A stretch of DNA of 64,000 nt, from contig NZ_CP137557.1 of assembly GCF_019249655.2 (NCBI RefSeq), positions 998,501-1,062,500 on the forward strand, given 5' to 3'. Below, in pieces: positions 44,813 to 52,591 of this stretch. A model generated the notes under the pieces. That model did no database searches. It saw only the letters and a list, made by a program, of their open reading frames with translations, and had not been told where the DNA came from. Position 1 is the stretch's first letter; each line of letters begins with the position of its first letter. This DNA is from Segatella copri. GTDB lineage: Bacteria > Bacteroidota > Bacteroidia > Bacteroidales > Bacteroidaceae. A program made the position numbers and the translations under genes.

Positions 44813-47254
44813 TTAAACGTCGAAACCTCTCAGGTCGAGTCCGTCGGAACGAAACAATAGCTTCTTAAAACTGAATAACTGAATACTGAACACCTTTCCA
44901 TCCTGCTTTCCGTCAGCTCCGCCGGCATTTGCTCCCTTCGGAGGAATTTTCTCAATGTAATGGCGGTTCACCCAGTTTCTCAGCATCATCGCCGTACCCT
45001 TCTTGCCGAAGTCGTTCTGCAGACGCACCATCTCAGCCTGCGTGTAGGTGAAGTTGTCGGGCAACTGCTGGAGCAGGTTGGCAGGTCCTCGCTTGTTCGA
45101 TTTCTCTCCCACCTCATTAGCCTTGGCTATGCCTGCGCCAAAGAAAATCATCTTGCACCACAGATCGTAACTCTCGCTCCATCTGATAAACTCGTCTATT
45201 TCAGGCTCCCATTTGCAGCCATTTGCCACGTATAGCACGCAAGCCTTGAGGAAGGCAATAACGTTGCCACGGAAGGAAAGATTCTCGAACACCCTGTTTT
45301 GCGACATGCGAGAAAAGTCGGCATTCTCTTCCTTCAACTTTTCTGCCAGGGCAGAAGCCTCGTCGCAGTCTATTCTACCCGACGCCTTGCACAGATTCTC
45401 TATGTACGGTCTGAGTGCTTCTCTGAAGGCATCGTCGTATTCGCCGTATACAGGCATTTCGGCACCAATTTCCCGCTCCGGGATGGTACAGAAGTTGATG
45501 CGGCTGATAGGTCCGTCGGTGAGCACCTTGGAAAAATATCGCTGCCCCAGCTGGATGGTGGTCGATGCATTCCAGTTGAACCGGATGGTGATGCGCTCGG
45601 TGACGCTCGATGTGCCCACGCGCGTCTGACCATATTGGTTCCCCGGGTCGAAGGCAAGGCAGATGATCTTGAACTGCTGGTTGCCCTGCCCCTTGAGGGC
45701 ATCAAACTGGTCTATCTCGTTGAGCGTTGTATAGAGGAAATGTTCCTGTGCCTCGGCCGTGCGCATCACGAAGGCTGGGTTGGTCATATCTGCATCTATC
45801 TCCTGGATGATGAGGTTTTCCGGGCGCTTGCGCTTATCCTTGTTGGCGCCCTTGCGTGTCACCTCGTCTTTCCATTCCTTCTCACGTTTCAGGTTCTCAC
45901 GGTCGCGCTGTCTGATGTCCTCCATAATCATGTTGATAGGCATCTGCACACAGTTCTTGCCTGCTCCCGTGCCTGCCAGCAGACAGCACATCAGGGTAGC
46001 CTCATGCTCCACATTGTCGATATACTTAAAGGTGGTCTTGCAGAGGTGTGTGGCAAGTGGCGGGAAGATGGCATGTGCCACGGCAGGCTTATAGACGTCT
46101 GGAGTCTTCGATAGCAGAAGTTCCACGAGTTTGGGGAGATGTTCGGGCATCGGAGGCGGAGCGATTTTATCATCTTCCGCATTGGAATCCGTGCCGCCCT
46201 CGGAACCCACGGAACTCATGGTCTTGAAGGGATCGGCATCCTTCTGGGAGTACTTCTCTGCCTGGGCATTGATGCGGATCACGGCTTGTGACATCGGCTT
46301 CGAACTGTCGCCATATTTCGCATAGAAGTCGTGGATGAGCTGCTGGCAGTCACGCTCCTGCGAGAAGGCAGGCATCTTCTGCGCCACCACCGCCTTCAGT
46401 TCCTCTTCGGCCATCACTCTCGATGCGCCTGCGCTCATGATTGCCAGAAGCGATGAGTGGCGGGAGCCTGGGGTGTTGATATCTACATCCTTCAGGCCAG
46501 CCGCATTGCGGAAGAGGTCGAAGGCTGCGAGGTTCTTGCCGGTTGCCACAGCCCCAGCATCCTGAAGAACTCCAGCAGGGCTGAGATGAGCAGCATGAGC
46601 AGCATTGCTATTAACTGTTAACTGTAAACTATTAACTTTCCCAGCTCTTCCATCGATGGTGAGTCCACGGTCCAGGTAGGCTTGTCTGCGCTTCTTCAGC
46701 TCTTCCTGTGGCAGCACCTCGTACCAATGGGGTGAGCGATAGATTTCCGACTCCTTGTCGGTGATGAAGAGCATGCGCTCTGGCGTGATGCAGCTCTCGT
46801 CGTAGGGCACGCCCAGCGCCTCGCAATAGGCTCGCTGCGTTTCCTCGATAGTCATGCCGATGGGCATGCGGATGTCGATGTGCAGCTTCTTGCGGGCTGA
46901 GTACTCCAGGTGCAGCAGGGCACCCTTCCAGATGGTGTCGCTGCAGTTCAGTTCACGTGCCTTCTCTATCGCCTTGTCCACATATTCCTTGTCGTCCACG
47001 TCGATGGTGGTCTGGAAGAGGAAGCTTTCGGCCACAGCGTTCTTCTGCGAGCGTCTGTTGTTCTGGAATTGATAGTAGTGTGCGCAGCGGAAAGGCAGCT
47101 GCTTCTTCAGTTCATCGTTACCCCCACGGATGGCAGCTACCAGGTCTGCCATCCAGGGATAAGCGATGGTCTTGTCGTAAACCGAGAGTGGCTGGGAGCT
47201 TACGCTCCCCTTATTGCCATTCTTGTACGGATTATATGCTATAAGATGTTCCAT
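44813..47254 (-). CDS. DUF3987 primase/helicase-like protein
   Basis: The 813-residue protein begins with a domain like the N-termini of BT4734/VirE-type proteins (KQLPFRCAHYYQFQNNRRS, TTIDVDDKEY). A DUF3987 ATPase half follows, with a P-loop LLAGTGAGKN (about 426-434) and TLNEIDQFDAL as the acidic strand. ARTIFICIAL-looking inserts occur: residues 207-216 (VNSLQLTVNS) and a C-terminal VFSIQLFSFK are translations of intergenic AT-rich repeats. The family is common in Bacteroidales accessory regions beside HU-like proteins and smalltalk peptides, both found 9-10 kb away here. Its role is unknown. Confidence 0.75.
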   Translation of the reverse strand: MEHLIAYNPYKNGNKGSVSSQPLSVYDKTIAYPWMADLVAAIRGGNDELKKQLPFRCAHYYQFQNNRRSQKNAVAESFLFQTTIDVDDKEYVDKAIEKARELNCSDTIWKGALLHLEYSARKKLHIDIRMPIGMTIEETQRAYCEALGVPYDESCITPERMLFITDKESEIYRSPHWYEVLPQEELKKRRQAYLDRGLTIDGRAGKVNSLQLTVNSNAAHAAHLSPAGVLQDAGAVATGKNLAAFDLFRNAAGLKDVDINTPGSRHSSLLAIMSAGASRVMAEEELKAVVAQKMPAFSQERDCQQLIHDFYAKYGDSSKPMSQAVIRINAQAEKYSQKDADPFKTMSSVGSEGGTDSNAEDDKIAPPPMPEHLPKLVELLLSKTPDVYKPAVAHAIFPPLATHLCKTTFKYIDNVEHEATLMCCLLAGTGAGKNCVQMPINMIMEDIRQRDRENLKREKEWKDEVTRKGANKDKRKRPENLIIQEIDADMTNPAFVMRTAEAQEHFLYTTLNEIDQFDALKGQGNQQFKIICLAFDPGNQYGQTRVGTSSVTERITIRFNWNASTTIQLGQRYFSKVLTDGPISRINFCTIPEREIGAEMPVYGEYDDAFREALRPYIENLCKASGRIDCDEASALAEKLKEENADFSRMSQNRVFENLSFRGNVIAFLKACVLYVANGCKWEPEIDEFIRWSESYDLWCKMIFFGAGIAKANEVGEKSNKRGPANLLQQLPDNFTYTQAEMVRLQNDFGKKGTAMMLRNWVNRHYIEKIPPKGANAGGADGKQDGKVFSIQLFSFKKLLFRSDGLDLRGFDV

Positions 47255-47259
47255 CGTTT

Positions 47260-47352
47260 TGAATATTGAATGTTAAATGTTGAATGTTAATTATTCATTA
47301 TCCATTAATCACTAATCATTAATCACTAATCACTAATCATTAATCACTAATC
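47260..47352. repeat. AT-rich low-complexity spacer
   Basis: Repeats of TTGAATGTTAA and then five or more copies of ATTAATCACTAATC-like words fill the gap between two minus-strand genes. Slippage would change its length easily. No promoter or hairpin is evident. Confidence 0.6.
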
Positions 47353-47353
47353 A

Positions 47354-47737
47354 CTATAATTTCTCCTTGAATCCGGCAAGCAGCTCCTTGTGCTCTGCCT
47401 TGAGATAGCGCAGCATGTCCTGCTTGTCCAGGTCTCTACTGAAGGTATAGTTCACCTGCACCGAGCGCTTGGTGGTGCGCACCACGGCGTGATTGGTCTT
47501 GAAGATCTCCTCGAATATCTTCTCACCCGTACGCTCGTAAGGCTTGAAGTCGAACATGTCACCTCTATTCTCGCCTGAGCATACCATTCTGCCCGGTATC
47601 ACCTTAGGCTGTTCGCAGATAACCTCGCTATCGTTCCATGGCGCCTTGCGGAAGCTGATGGCACCGTTTTCCTCACTGATGATGGCTCCGTCCACCTTCT
47701 GGGCGTTGAGGAGCTGCTTCTTTGCTACTTGTTTCAT
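47354..47737 (-). CDS. conserved-looking protein of the DUF3987 run, unknown
   Basis: The 127-residue protein has no signal peptide or membrane segment. Blocks that look structured are AIISEENGAISFRKAPWND, KVIPGRMVCSGENRGDMFDF and VVRTTKRSVQVNYTFSRDLD (cores). It ends in a lysine-rich helix. I do not recognise the family. It lies between the DUF3987 gene and the next unknown gene, all minus strand with short gaps, so it is probably co-expressed and may serve the same element. Confidence 0.6.
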   Translation of the reverse strand: MKQVAKKQLLNAQKVDGAIISEENGAISFRKAPWNDSEVICEQPKVIPGRMVCSGENRGDMFDFKPYERTGEKIFEEIFKTNHAVVRTTKRSVQVNYTFSRDLDKQDMLRYLKAEHKELLAGFKEKL

Positions 47738-47770
47738 GATTGTAATCTCTTGTTTATAAGATGAATAATG

Positions 47771-48301
47771 TCAGTTGATTCTCATATCGTTGATATACAG
47801 GCCGTCGGCAGCATATCGGATGTCAATCGGCTTTTTTAGAGGGTCATAACAGACTCTTTTCATCATGACACATTCATGACGCCAGCATCTGTCCTCGTCC
47901 TCCATCACAGGCTGGATAAAATCCTTGACCCACTTGTAAAACAACTTACGCTCAGGATCATTCGAACAGTCTATCGTCATATCTTTCACCACCTGAGAGT
48001 CAACGAATATCATATTTCTCCAAGCTATTCTACTTTTTTGCACCACCTTGTCAGCATTGCCAAAGAATTCACCGAAAAACAAACGATGTGTAAAATCCTT
48101 CGGCACCTTTTTTATATGCACTTCCACATACATTTCGACCACTTTCCCCTCCGTGTCGGCTAATACCGGGAACAATGTATCTCTGCCGATATCAGTGATG
48201 GCAACCAGGTCCTCGATGCAGAAGAACAATCCCCCGTCGTTGTTCACCACTCTCAATCCGCCATACTGCGGATGAAAAAACACATAAGCATTTTCTGCCA
48301 T
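47771..48301 (-). CDS. protein with BRO-N-like start, unknown
   Basis: The 176-residue protein opens GGLRVVNNDGGLFFCIEDLVA, which resembles the N-terminal domain of phage BRO/antirepressor proteins (an R-V...DG...F...D pattern). The rest (KWVKDFIQPVMEDEDRCW) is unlike them. It is the first gene after the regulated promoter at 48427 and probably heads the run down to DUF5675. A DNA-binding role is a weak inference. Confidence 0.5.
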   Translation of the reverse strand: MAENAYVFFHPQYGGLRVVNNDGGLFFCIEDLVAITDIGRDTLFPVLADTEGKVVEMYVEVHIKKVPKDFTHRLFFGEFFGNADKVVQKSRIAWRNMIFVDSQVVKDMTIDCSNDPERKLFYKWVKDFIQPVMEDEDRCWRHECVMMKRVCYDPLKKPIDIRYAADGLYINDMRIN

Positions 48302-48391
48302 ATCAATATATCATATTAAAGGGTTGGGCTGCGAGATATTCGCCAGATTTCAGTTTCAGGAACGGTACCGGATTCCTATAAACAAAAAACG

Positions 48392-48424
48392 CCCGCAACC
48401 AGACTTTACTTGTCTGATTACGGG
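48392..48424 (-). terminator. 13-bp hairpin plus T-run directly after a promoter
   Basis: On the minus strand CCCGTAATCAGAC pairs over all 13 positions (two G-T pairs) with GTCTGGTTGCGGG around AAGTAAA, followed by CGTTTTTTG. It ends the 134-residue gene upstream, but it also lies just downstream of a -7 box (48427), so it may attenuate transcription into the DUF3987 run. Confidence 0.75.
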
Positions 48425-48426
48425 TG

Positions 48427-48434
48427 CAAAGATA
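48427..48434 (-). promoter_or_regulatory. -7 box of the DUF3987 run
   Basis: Minus-strand TATCTTTG followed by CACCC is an exact match. It stands between a palindrome upstream (48456-48482) and the hairpin downstream. Confidence 0.5.
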
Positions 48435-48455
48435 CAGAGATATTTTTATACTTAC

Positions 48456-48482
48456 CTAGTACGTACTATGTACGCGTACTAG
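48456..48482. promoter_or_regulatory. palindromic operator candidate
   Basis: CTAGTACG and CGTACTAG are inverted arms around an 11-base centre that itself holds TACTATGTA. It covers the expected -33 region of the promoter at 48427, so a bound protein would block or alter initiation. Further ACTAGTACT lies just beyond. Confidence 0.5.
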
Positions 48483-48484
48483 TA

Positions 48485-48889
48485 CTATACTTTCAGCAAA
48501 GGGGTTATTTCATCCAGGAATTTTATCGTCTTCTTCTGCTCCATACCTCTATTATAAGCAGCTCTCAGGGCATTGGAAGAAATATTCCAAAGGTCAGAGA
48601 ACACTTTCCACATCTCCTTGATATCCAGCGCTATGGCTATCTGATAGGCAAGGACCGCAGACTCTGAGTTGGACAACTCCAGAGGGTAGAAGTTCTCGTC
48701 GAGTACCCCATGCATCTGCAGATTCTTCAAGATTGCCAGTCCCTTCTCTCCCTTCAGTTCATCCGTCATGCGTGCCGCAGGATCATCATCGTTCTTCTTT
48801 TTGGAGCTACCATTCATATAGCAATTCTCCACATACTCTATATAACAGGCATTACCTGATACATTTATGGTTCTTCCTTCTCCAAGCAT
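48485..48889 (-). CDS. small unknown protein with NGSSKKK linker
   Basis: The 134-residue protein has a strong binding site AAGGAGG before its ATG. Its first part, INVSGNACYIEYVENC, resembles part of the upstream gene (IQLNGNSKYIEYMNN). The rest is helical (SAVLAYQIAIALDIKEMWKV). The family is unknown to me. Its start overlaps the end of the upstream gene by 25 bases, so the two are translated together. Confidence 0.55.
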   Translation of the reverse strand: MLGEGRTINVSGNACYIEYVENCYMNGSSKKKNDDDPAARMTDELKGEKGLAILKNLQMHGVLDENFYPLELSNSESAVLAYQIAIALDIKEMWKVFSDLWNISSNALRAAYNRGMEQKKTIKFLDEITPLLKV

Positions 48890-49026
48890 GGCTTCTCCTC
48901 CTTAAATTCGTTGTTCATATACTCAATATACTTGCTGTTTCCATTCAATTGAATGACCACGCTAACAAGGCTGAAACGCCCATACTTCAGTATCAAGCGA
49001 ACGAGCTTGATGATAAATTTCCCCAT
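48865..49026 (-). CDS. 53-residue protein with membrane-like start
   Basis: The protein starts MGKFIIKLVRLILKYG, an amphipathic or membrane-touching helix, and continues VVIQLNGNSKYIEYMNNEF before a charged end. I use the ATG at 49026 rather than an in-frame ATG 14 codons earlier because the short form begins with this clear helix. The shared GN-x-x-YIEY motif with the downstream gene suggests a duplicated domain. Confidence 0.5.
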   Translation of the reverse strand: MGKFIIKLVRLILKYGRFSLVSVVIQLNGNSKYIEYMNNEFKEEKPCLEKEEP

Positions 49027-49099
49027 AATTCGAAATTTATAATGGTTAGTAATTAAGTACTTTGTCACTCATTCCTTAGTAGAGGACGTCAGAGTCTGT

Positions 49100-49195
49100 T
49101 TGCGCTAACAATTTTGCTGGTACAAGCAAATTCCAGGAGAGCTATAAGGGCATACACCCTTAGGGGACAAGTAGTCTCCGGATTCATCAGATATT
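49100..49195. other. stretch of consecutive small stem-loops
   Basis: This gene-free stretch holds several short stems in a row: TTTGCTGGTACAAGCAAA, AAGGGCATACACCCTT and GGGGACAAGTAGTCTCC. It lies upstream of the 53-residue gene and downstream of the 138-residue gene, both on the minus strand. It may be a structured leader or RNA gene. I do not recognise an RNA family. Confidence 0.3.
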
Positions 49196-49279
49196 CTTTC
49201 TTATTTTTAGATATATTTTTTAATTAATAATTAGCCCACAATCAGTTTGATACACATAGTGGTCCGGTTAAAATCTTAC

Positions 49280-49696
49280 TTATACTCGCTTCATTAAAGC
49301 CAGCAAATCCTTTCCCTGATGCATGAGGTTGAGAACTACTACGGCTTGCATTCCGTAAATTTTCTTATATTTTTCTTTCATCTCATACAGCATGGCAAGC
49401 CTGGATTCCCTATTTCTTACATCTTTCTTGTAGTTCTCCACCGCCTCTATTTCCTTGTAGAGATAGTAGCCAATGACGTAGCAGAATTGTCTGATGATCT
49501 CAAAAGATATTGAGGCATCTTGCTGCTTTAGTTTTCTGATGGTATCGTAAGCAGAGCCAAACTCCAAATTTATTATTGTGGGGGTTGTGATTTCCTCCAC
49601 TATCATGTGGTCAAGGAGTGCTCCCACTTCCTTGACAACCTTGCCTCTCATATAGCCATCGGCATATGAATTCATGTAACTACGTCCTCTTGCCAT
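49280..49696 (-). CDS. helical unknown protein
   Basis: The 138-residue protein is mostly helical with no signal peptide: KVVKEVGALLDHMIVEE, SISFEIIRQFCYVIGYYLYK, NRESRLAMLYEMKEKYKK (cores). It ends LMHQGKDLLALMKRV. It precedes the two small genes on the minus strand but is separated by about 250 bases. The family is unknown to me. Its place beside R-M-like genes and the DUF3987 run marks it as accessory. Confidence 0.5.
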   Translation of the reverse strand: MARGRSYMNSYADGYMRGKVVKEVGALLDHMIVEEITTPTIINLEFGSAYDTIRKLKQQDASISFEIIRQFCYVIGYYLYKEIEAVENYKKDVRNRESRLAMLYEMKEKYKKIYGMQAVVVLNLMHQGKDLLALMKRV

Positions 49697-49810
49697 AACT
49701 TCTTTTTTTTAATTCGAGCGTGAAGTTATAAAAAAGGAGCGAAATAGAGGCGTGTACTACGATTCCTTAATTCGTAAAATGAGTACGATTATTTTTCTGA
49801 TTTTTAGATT

Positions 49811-49861
49811 TTTGAAAAAAAAGAGGGAAAAGTGAGCATTTTTGCAGCATCACTTCTCCCT
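49811..49861 (-). terminator. terminator after the broken methyltransferase
   Basis: On the minus strand AGGGAGAAGTGA pairs with TCACTTTTCCCT (11 of 12) around a 14-base loop and is followed by a T-run. About 200 bases separate it from the reading frame end at 50065. In between, GCACTGCTTGTT (49901) and AACAAGCAAGTGC (49959) form a further inverted repeat. Confidence 0.6.
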
Positions 49862-50064
49862 GTTACTTTTATGGAATATGAATGGTAGGTGCAGCACTCT
49901 GCACTGCTTGTTTTACTTGATTATAACTATAACTGAGCCCACTCATAACCGCGAATTCAACAAGCAAGTGCAAAAATTTCGAAATGTTTTTGTGAAAGCA
50001 CTCCTTTGGTGTTGAGAAAATCACTTTTTCTCTCTACTTCCTATGATATTCTCAGGAAAAAGAC

Positions 50065-51070
50065 TTATAGCTTTAGCTCCAAGATATAGGGTTTCATCTT
50101 CATACCGCCATGCTCTGAAACATAGTTTTTAATATATTCCGTTCTGTTCTCTGTTTCTACATCCAAGACTTCAAATACCCAATACTGATCACCAGAAGGA
50201 TGAAATCCCAGATTCTCCAAATACTTTGATGATACCAGTCTCGGTTCTACTTCCTTTAAGATAAGCAGGATATATGAACCACTTTTGTGCAGAAAGAGAT
50301 AATGAGGAGCTTTCATGCCCAGAGAAAACTGCATGGCTCCTGCCCTTAAACCAGCCCTCACATAATAGAGCTTATTTTCCAATGACATACGCAACTGCCT
50401 ATCATCACGATAAGTAGCAACAAGCACGGAATATGGCTTAGACGAATAAGACTGAAATGCATCCTTGGTAGACAGAGCTATCGCCCTGCCAAGCCGAGGT
50501 GGAACAGCATTCCCCACCATTTTATACCCATCAGAAACATCGTGATAAATAAAACGGAAATGATCGGGAAAACTCTGGATTCGAGCACACTCTCTCACGC
50601 TCAGCCTACGATACAAATGCTCATACCCCGGACGGAATATCTGTTTATCCCTAGATACATATATCATTTTGGGTGCCTGAGGATGTAATGGGCAGTTGCG
50701 GGCTTTCGCCTGCATCGTATATGAGACATCATCCCATCCACGTACCCGATTTCTAGCCATATACCTATCATCAAATGGTCCCATATAGACATCATGGTTC
50801 AACCATTGACCATATTCAGCATTCACCGGTTCTGAAATATATTTTCTAGGCTCTTCTGTAATTTCACCAATAGCCTGGCGCAGGGTTATGAAAGAATAGG
50901 TATCAGGTTCCGGAAATTGATAATTAACATCAATATCCCTTCTTATACCTACAACAAATACACGATAGCGCTCTTGCGGCACATGATAATCCATCGCATT
51001 CATCAACTGATGCTTGTTCAAAACCTAAATCCAAGCCTCCACATCCCGAAAAGAATGAAACTACTTTCAT
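50065..51070 (-). pseudogene. DNA cytosine-5 methyltransferase with catalytic core deleted
   Basis: The gene begins at an ATG (51070) behind AGGAGG and encodes motif I as MKVVSFFSGCGGLDLGF. After 17 codons the frame is lost. From 51021 a shifted frame resumes at QLMNAMDYHVPQERYRVFVVG, which is motif VIII, then continues through the recognition domain RNRVRGWDDVSYTMQAKAR and motif X GNAVPPRLG. Motif IV (PCQ, the catalytic Cys) and motif VI (ENV) are absent, so well over 100 codons have been deleted. A C-terminal extension of about 130 residues (YYVRAGLRAGAMQFSLG) is not typical of these enzymes and I do not recognise it. Confidence 0.85.
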
Positions 51071-51096
51071 ATTACGACCTCCTATAAAAAATACCC

Positions 51097-52110
51097 CTAT
51101 GCCCTCTTGCTCTTGATTCCCCGTGATTCAAGCGTCTTCTTAATCTGCATCGCCATATGATAGGCAAGATTCACCGGCACGGCATTACCAATCATCTTAT
51201 AACCCATATTCACATCGGTATAGATAAACTTGAAATCATCAGGGAATGTCTGAACCCGAGCTACTTCTCTTACCGACATACGGCGATAGAGATGCTCCTT
51301 GCCAGGCACAAACTTCTGCAGATTCTTCTCTACCTTAATCATCTTCGGCGCCTGAGGATGGAGCTGGCACTGGCGACCGCTAGCCTGTACCGTAAATCCA
51401 GGTTCATCCCATGCTCTTACTCGGTTTCTCGACATGAAGATGGGTGAGAAAGCACCTATAAAGTATTCGTGGTTTGGCACCTTGCAAGCATCACCATTGC
51501 TATGATTCTTCTCCTTGGCAGGAATTGCCGAATCCTTCAAGTCCCAGATTGCCTCACGAAGCGTAGGGCGATGGTTCTGCGGCGTAGGATAAACAAACTC
51601 CTTGATGCCCAAATCTTTTCTGAAACCTACATAGAACACTCGGTCTCTGTCTTCGGGAACATCAAAATCGTTGGCATTCAACATCTGAAGATTCACATCA
51701 TATCCAGCCTCATTGAAGAGTGCCAGGAAGTTCTTAACAGCCTCAGCATTGCGGGCAGCCATCATTCCTGATACATTCTCAGCTACGAAGAAGAGCGGCT
51801 GTTTATCCTTCAATATGCGGATATAATCATAAAAGAGCTGTCCTCGTGCGTCATTGATTCCCTTCAACGAGCCCGCTTCGCTCCAAGACTGGCAAGGAGG
51901 ACCGCCGATGATTCCATCAATATCATCTGGGAAATCAGATGGACTCAACTTTCGAATATCTCCCTCGATGAGATGAACATCGGGGAAGTTGGCACGGAAG
52001 GTGGGGCAAATTTTGGAGTCAATTTCATTTGCTATTATTATCTTGAAACCTACCATCTGGAAGCCTAAATCAAAACCTCCAGCTCCTGAAAACAAACTGA
52101 TCAAATTCAT
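51097..52110 (-). CDS. DNA cytosine-5 methyltransferase, HaeIII-like
   Basis: The complete 337-residue enzyme has motif [12 protein letters not shown], catalytic motif [14 protein letters not shown], motif [10 protein letters not shown], motif [16 protein letters not shown] and motif [14 protein letters not shown]. The recognition domain, with [20 protein letters not shown] and [17 protein letters not shown], strongly resembles what I recall of M.HaeIII, so methylation of GGCC is a reasonable prediction. I use the ATG at 52110 (MNLISLFSG), as in that enzyme, instead of an upstream in-frame codon. An XRE regulator gene ends eight bases upstream. Confidence 0.93.
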   Translation of the reverse strand: MNLISLFSGAGGFDLGFQMVGFKIIIANEIDSKICPTFRANFPDVHLIEGDIRKLSPSDFPDDIDGIIGGPPCQSWSEAGSLKGINDARGQLFYDYIRILKDKQPLFFVAENVSGMMAARNAEAVKNFLALFNEAGYDVNLQMLNANDFDVPEDRDRVFYVGFRKDLGIKEFVYPTPQNHRPTLREAIWDLKDSAIPAKEKNHSNGDACKVPNHEYFIGAFSPIFMSRNRVRAWDEPGFTVQASGRQCQLHPQAPKMIKVEKNLQKFVPGKEHLYRRMSVREVARVQTFPDDFKFIYTDVNMGYKMIGNAVPVNLAYHMAMQIKKTLESRGIKSKRA

Positions 52111-52118
52111 AGCTATCC

Positions 52119-52349
52119 TTATACCTTTCCCTTTACATCGTCTGATGCACAAAAATTTTTTCCATCCTTACCATTAATCAGACTCCTTACATCTACATCT
52201 AACACTTTAGCTATCCTATCCAAAACTTTGATGGTAGGATTTCCATTAATATATTTATAACAAGCGTCTCTAGTTACGCCCAACTGTTGGCTTAATTCCT
52301 TCACAGATATACCTTTACGCTTTAATATTTCCTTTATCAGCAATTCCAT
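52119..52349 (-). CDS. XRE-family regulator, probable R-M controller
   Basis: The 76-residue protein is a single helix-turn-helix domain: [23 protein letters not shown] with the recognition helix RDACYKYI, then [17 protein letters not shown]. Size and position in front of a methyltransferase gene, facing a divergent candidate nuclease, are those of a controller (C) protein. Three palindromes in the shared promoter are its likely binding sites. Regulation is inferred from arrangement. Confidence 0.8.
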   Translation of the reverse strand: MELLIKEILKRKGISVKELSQQLGVTRDACYKYINGNPTIKVLDRIAKVLDVDVRSLINGKDGKNFCASDDVKGKV

Positions 52350-52370
52350 AATTCGTTATTTTTTGGATTG

Positions 52371-52378
52371 CAAAGATA
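52371..52378 (-). promoter_or_regulatory. -7 box of the regulator/methyltransferase operon
   Basis: Minus-strand TATCTTTG followed by CAATCC fits the consensus, 22 bases before the regulator start. Confidence 0.55.
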
Positions 52379-52407
52379 CATTAAGAATAAATATATCTGT
52401 AAAATAA

Positions 52408-52436
52408 AAGGCCAATAAAGGCCAAAAGATGGCCAA
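52408..52436. promoter_or_regulatory. phased GGCC array in the R-M promoter
   Basis: GGCC begins at 52410, 52420 and 52431, each inside AAGGCCAA or ATGGCCAA. Spacing is 10 and 11 bases, one DNA turn, in otherwise very AT-rich sequence. It lies about 32-56 bases upstream of the -7 box of the methyltransferase operon. Confidence 0.75.
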
Positions 52437-52447
52437 TGTTTGTTAAT

Positions 52448-52465
52448 GCATAGTTATAGCTATAC
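52448..52465. promoter_or_regulatory. operator palindrome 1
   Basis: GCATAGTTATAGCTATAC is a near-palindrome sharing all but two positions with the perfect copy at 52481. The two start 33 bases apart, three DNA turns. Confidence 0.65.
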
Positions 52466-52480
52466 AAATATCTGATAATC

Positions 52481-52498
52481 GTATAGTTATAACTATAC
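52481..52498. promoter_or_regulatory. operator palindrome 2 (perfect)
   Basis: GTATAGTTATAACTATAC is a perfect 18-base palindrome, the best candidate binding site for the XRE dimer, in the centre of the divergent region. Confidence 0.7.
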
Positions 52499-52568
52499 AA
52501 CGGCTATTTGTCAGAATGAACAAAATAAGATTTTATGAGAACACGAACATAAGGAAAGCTTACTCTTT

Positions 52569-52586
52569 GTATAGTTATGGCTATAC
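52569..52586. promoter_or_regulatory. operator palindrome 3, over the nuclease gene start
   Basis: GTATAGTTATGGCTATAC differs from the perfect copy at two positions. It covers the first possible ATG of the plus-strand gene (52577), so binding there would block that gene. This favours the second ATG at 52592 as the real start. Confidence 0.65.
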
Positions 52587-52591
52587 AAATA

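Noticed and set aside
49920..49935. TTATAACTATAAC as a fourth XRE operator
   Set aside because: Only half of the palindrome is present and it is 2.5 kb from the promoter.
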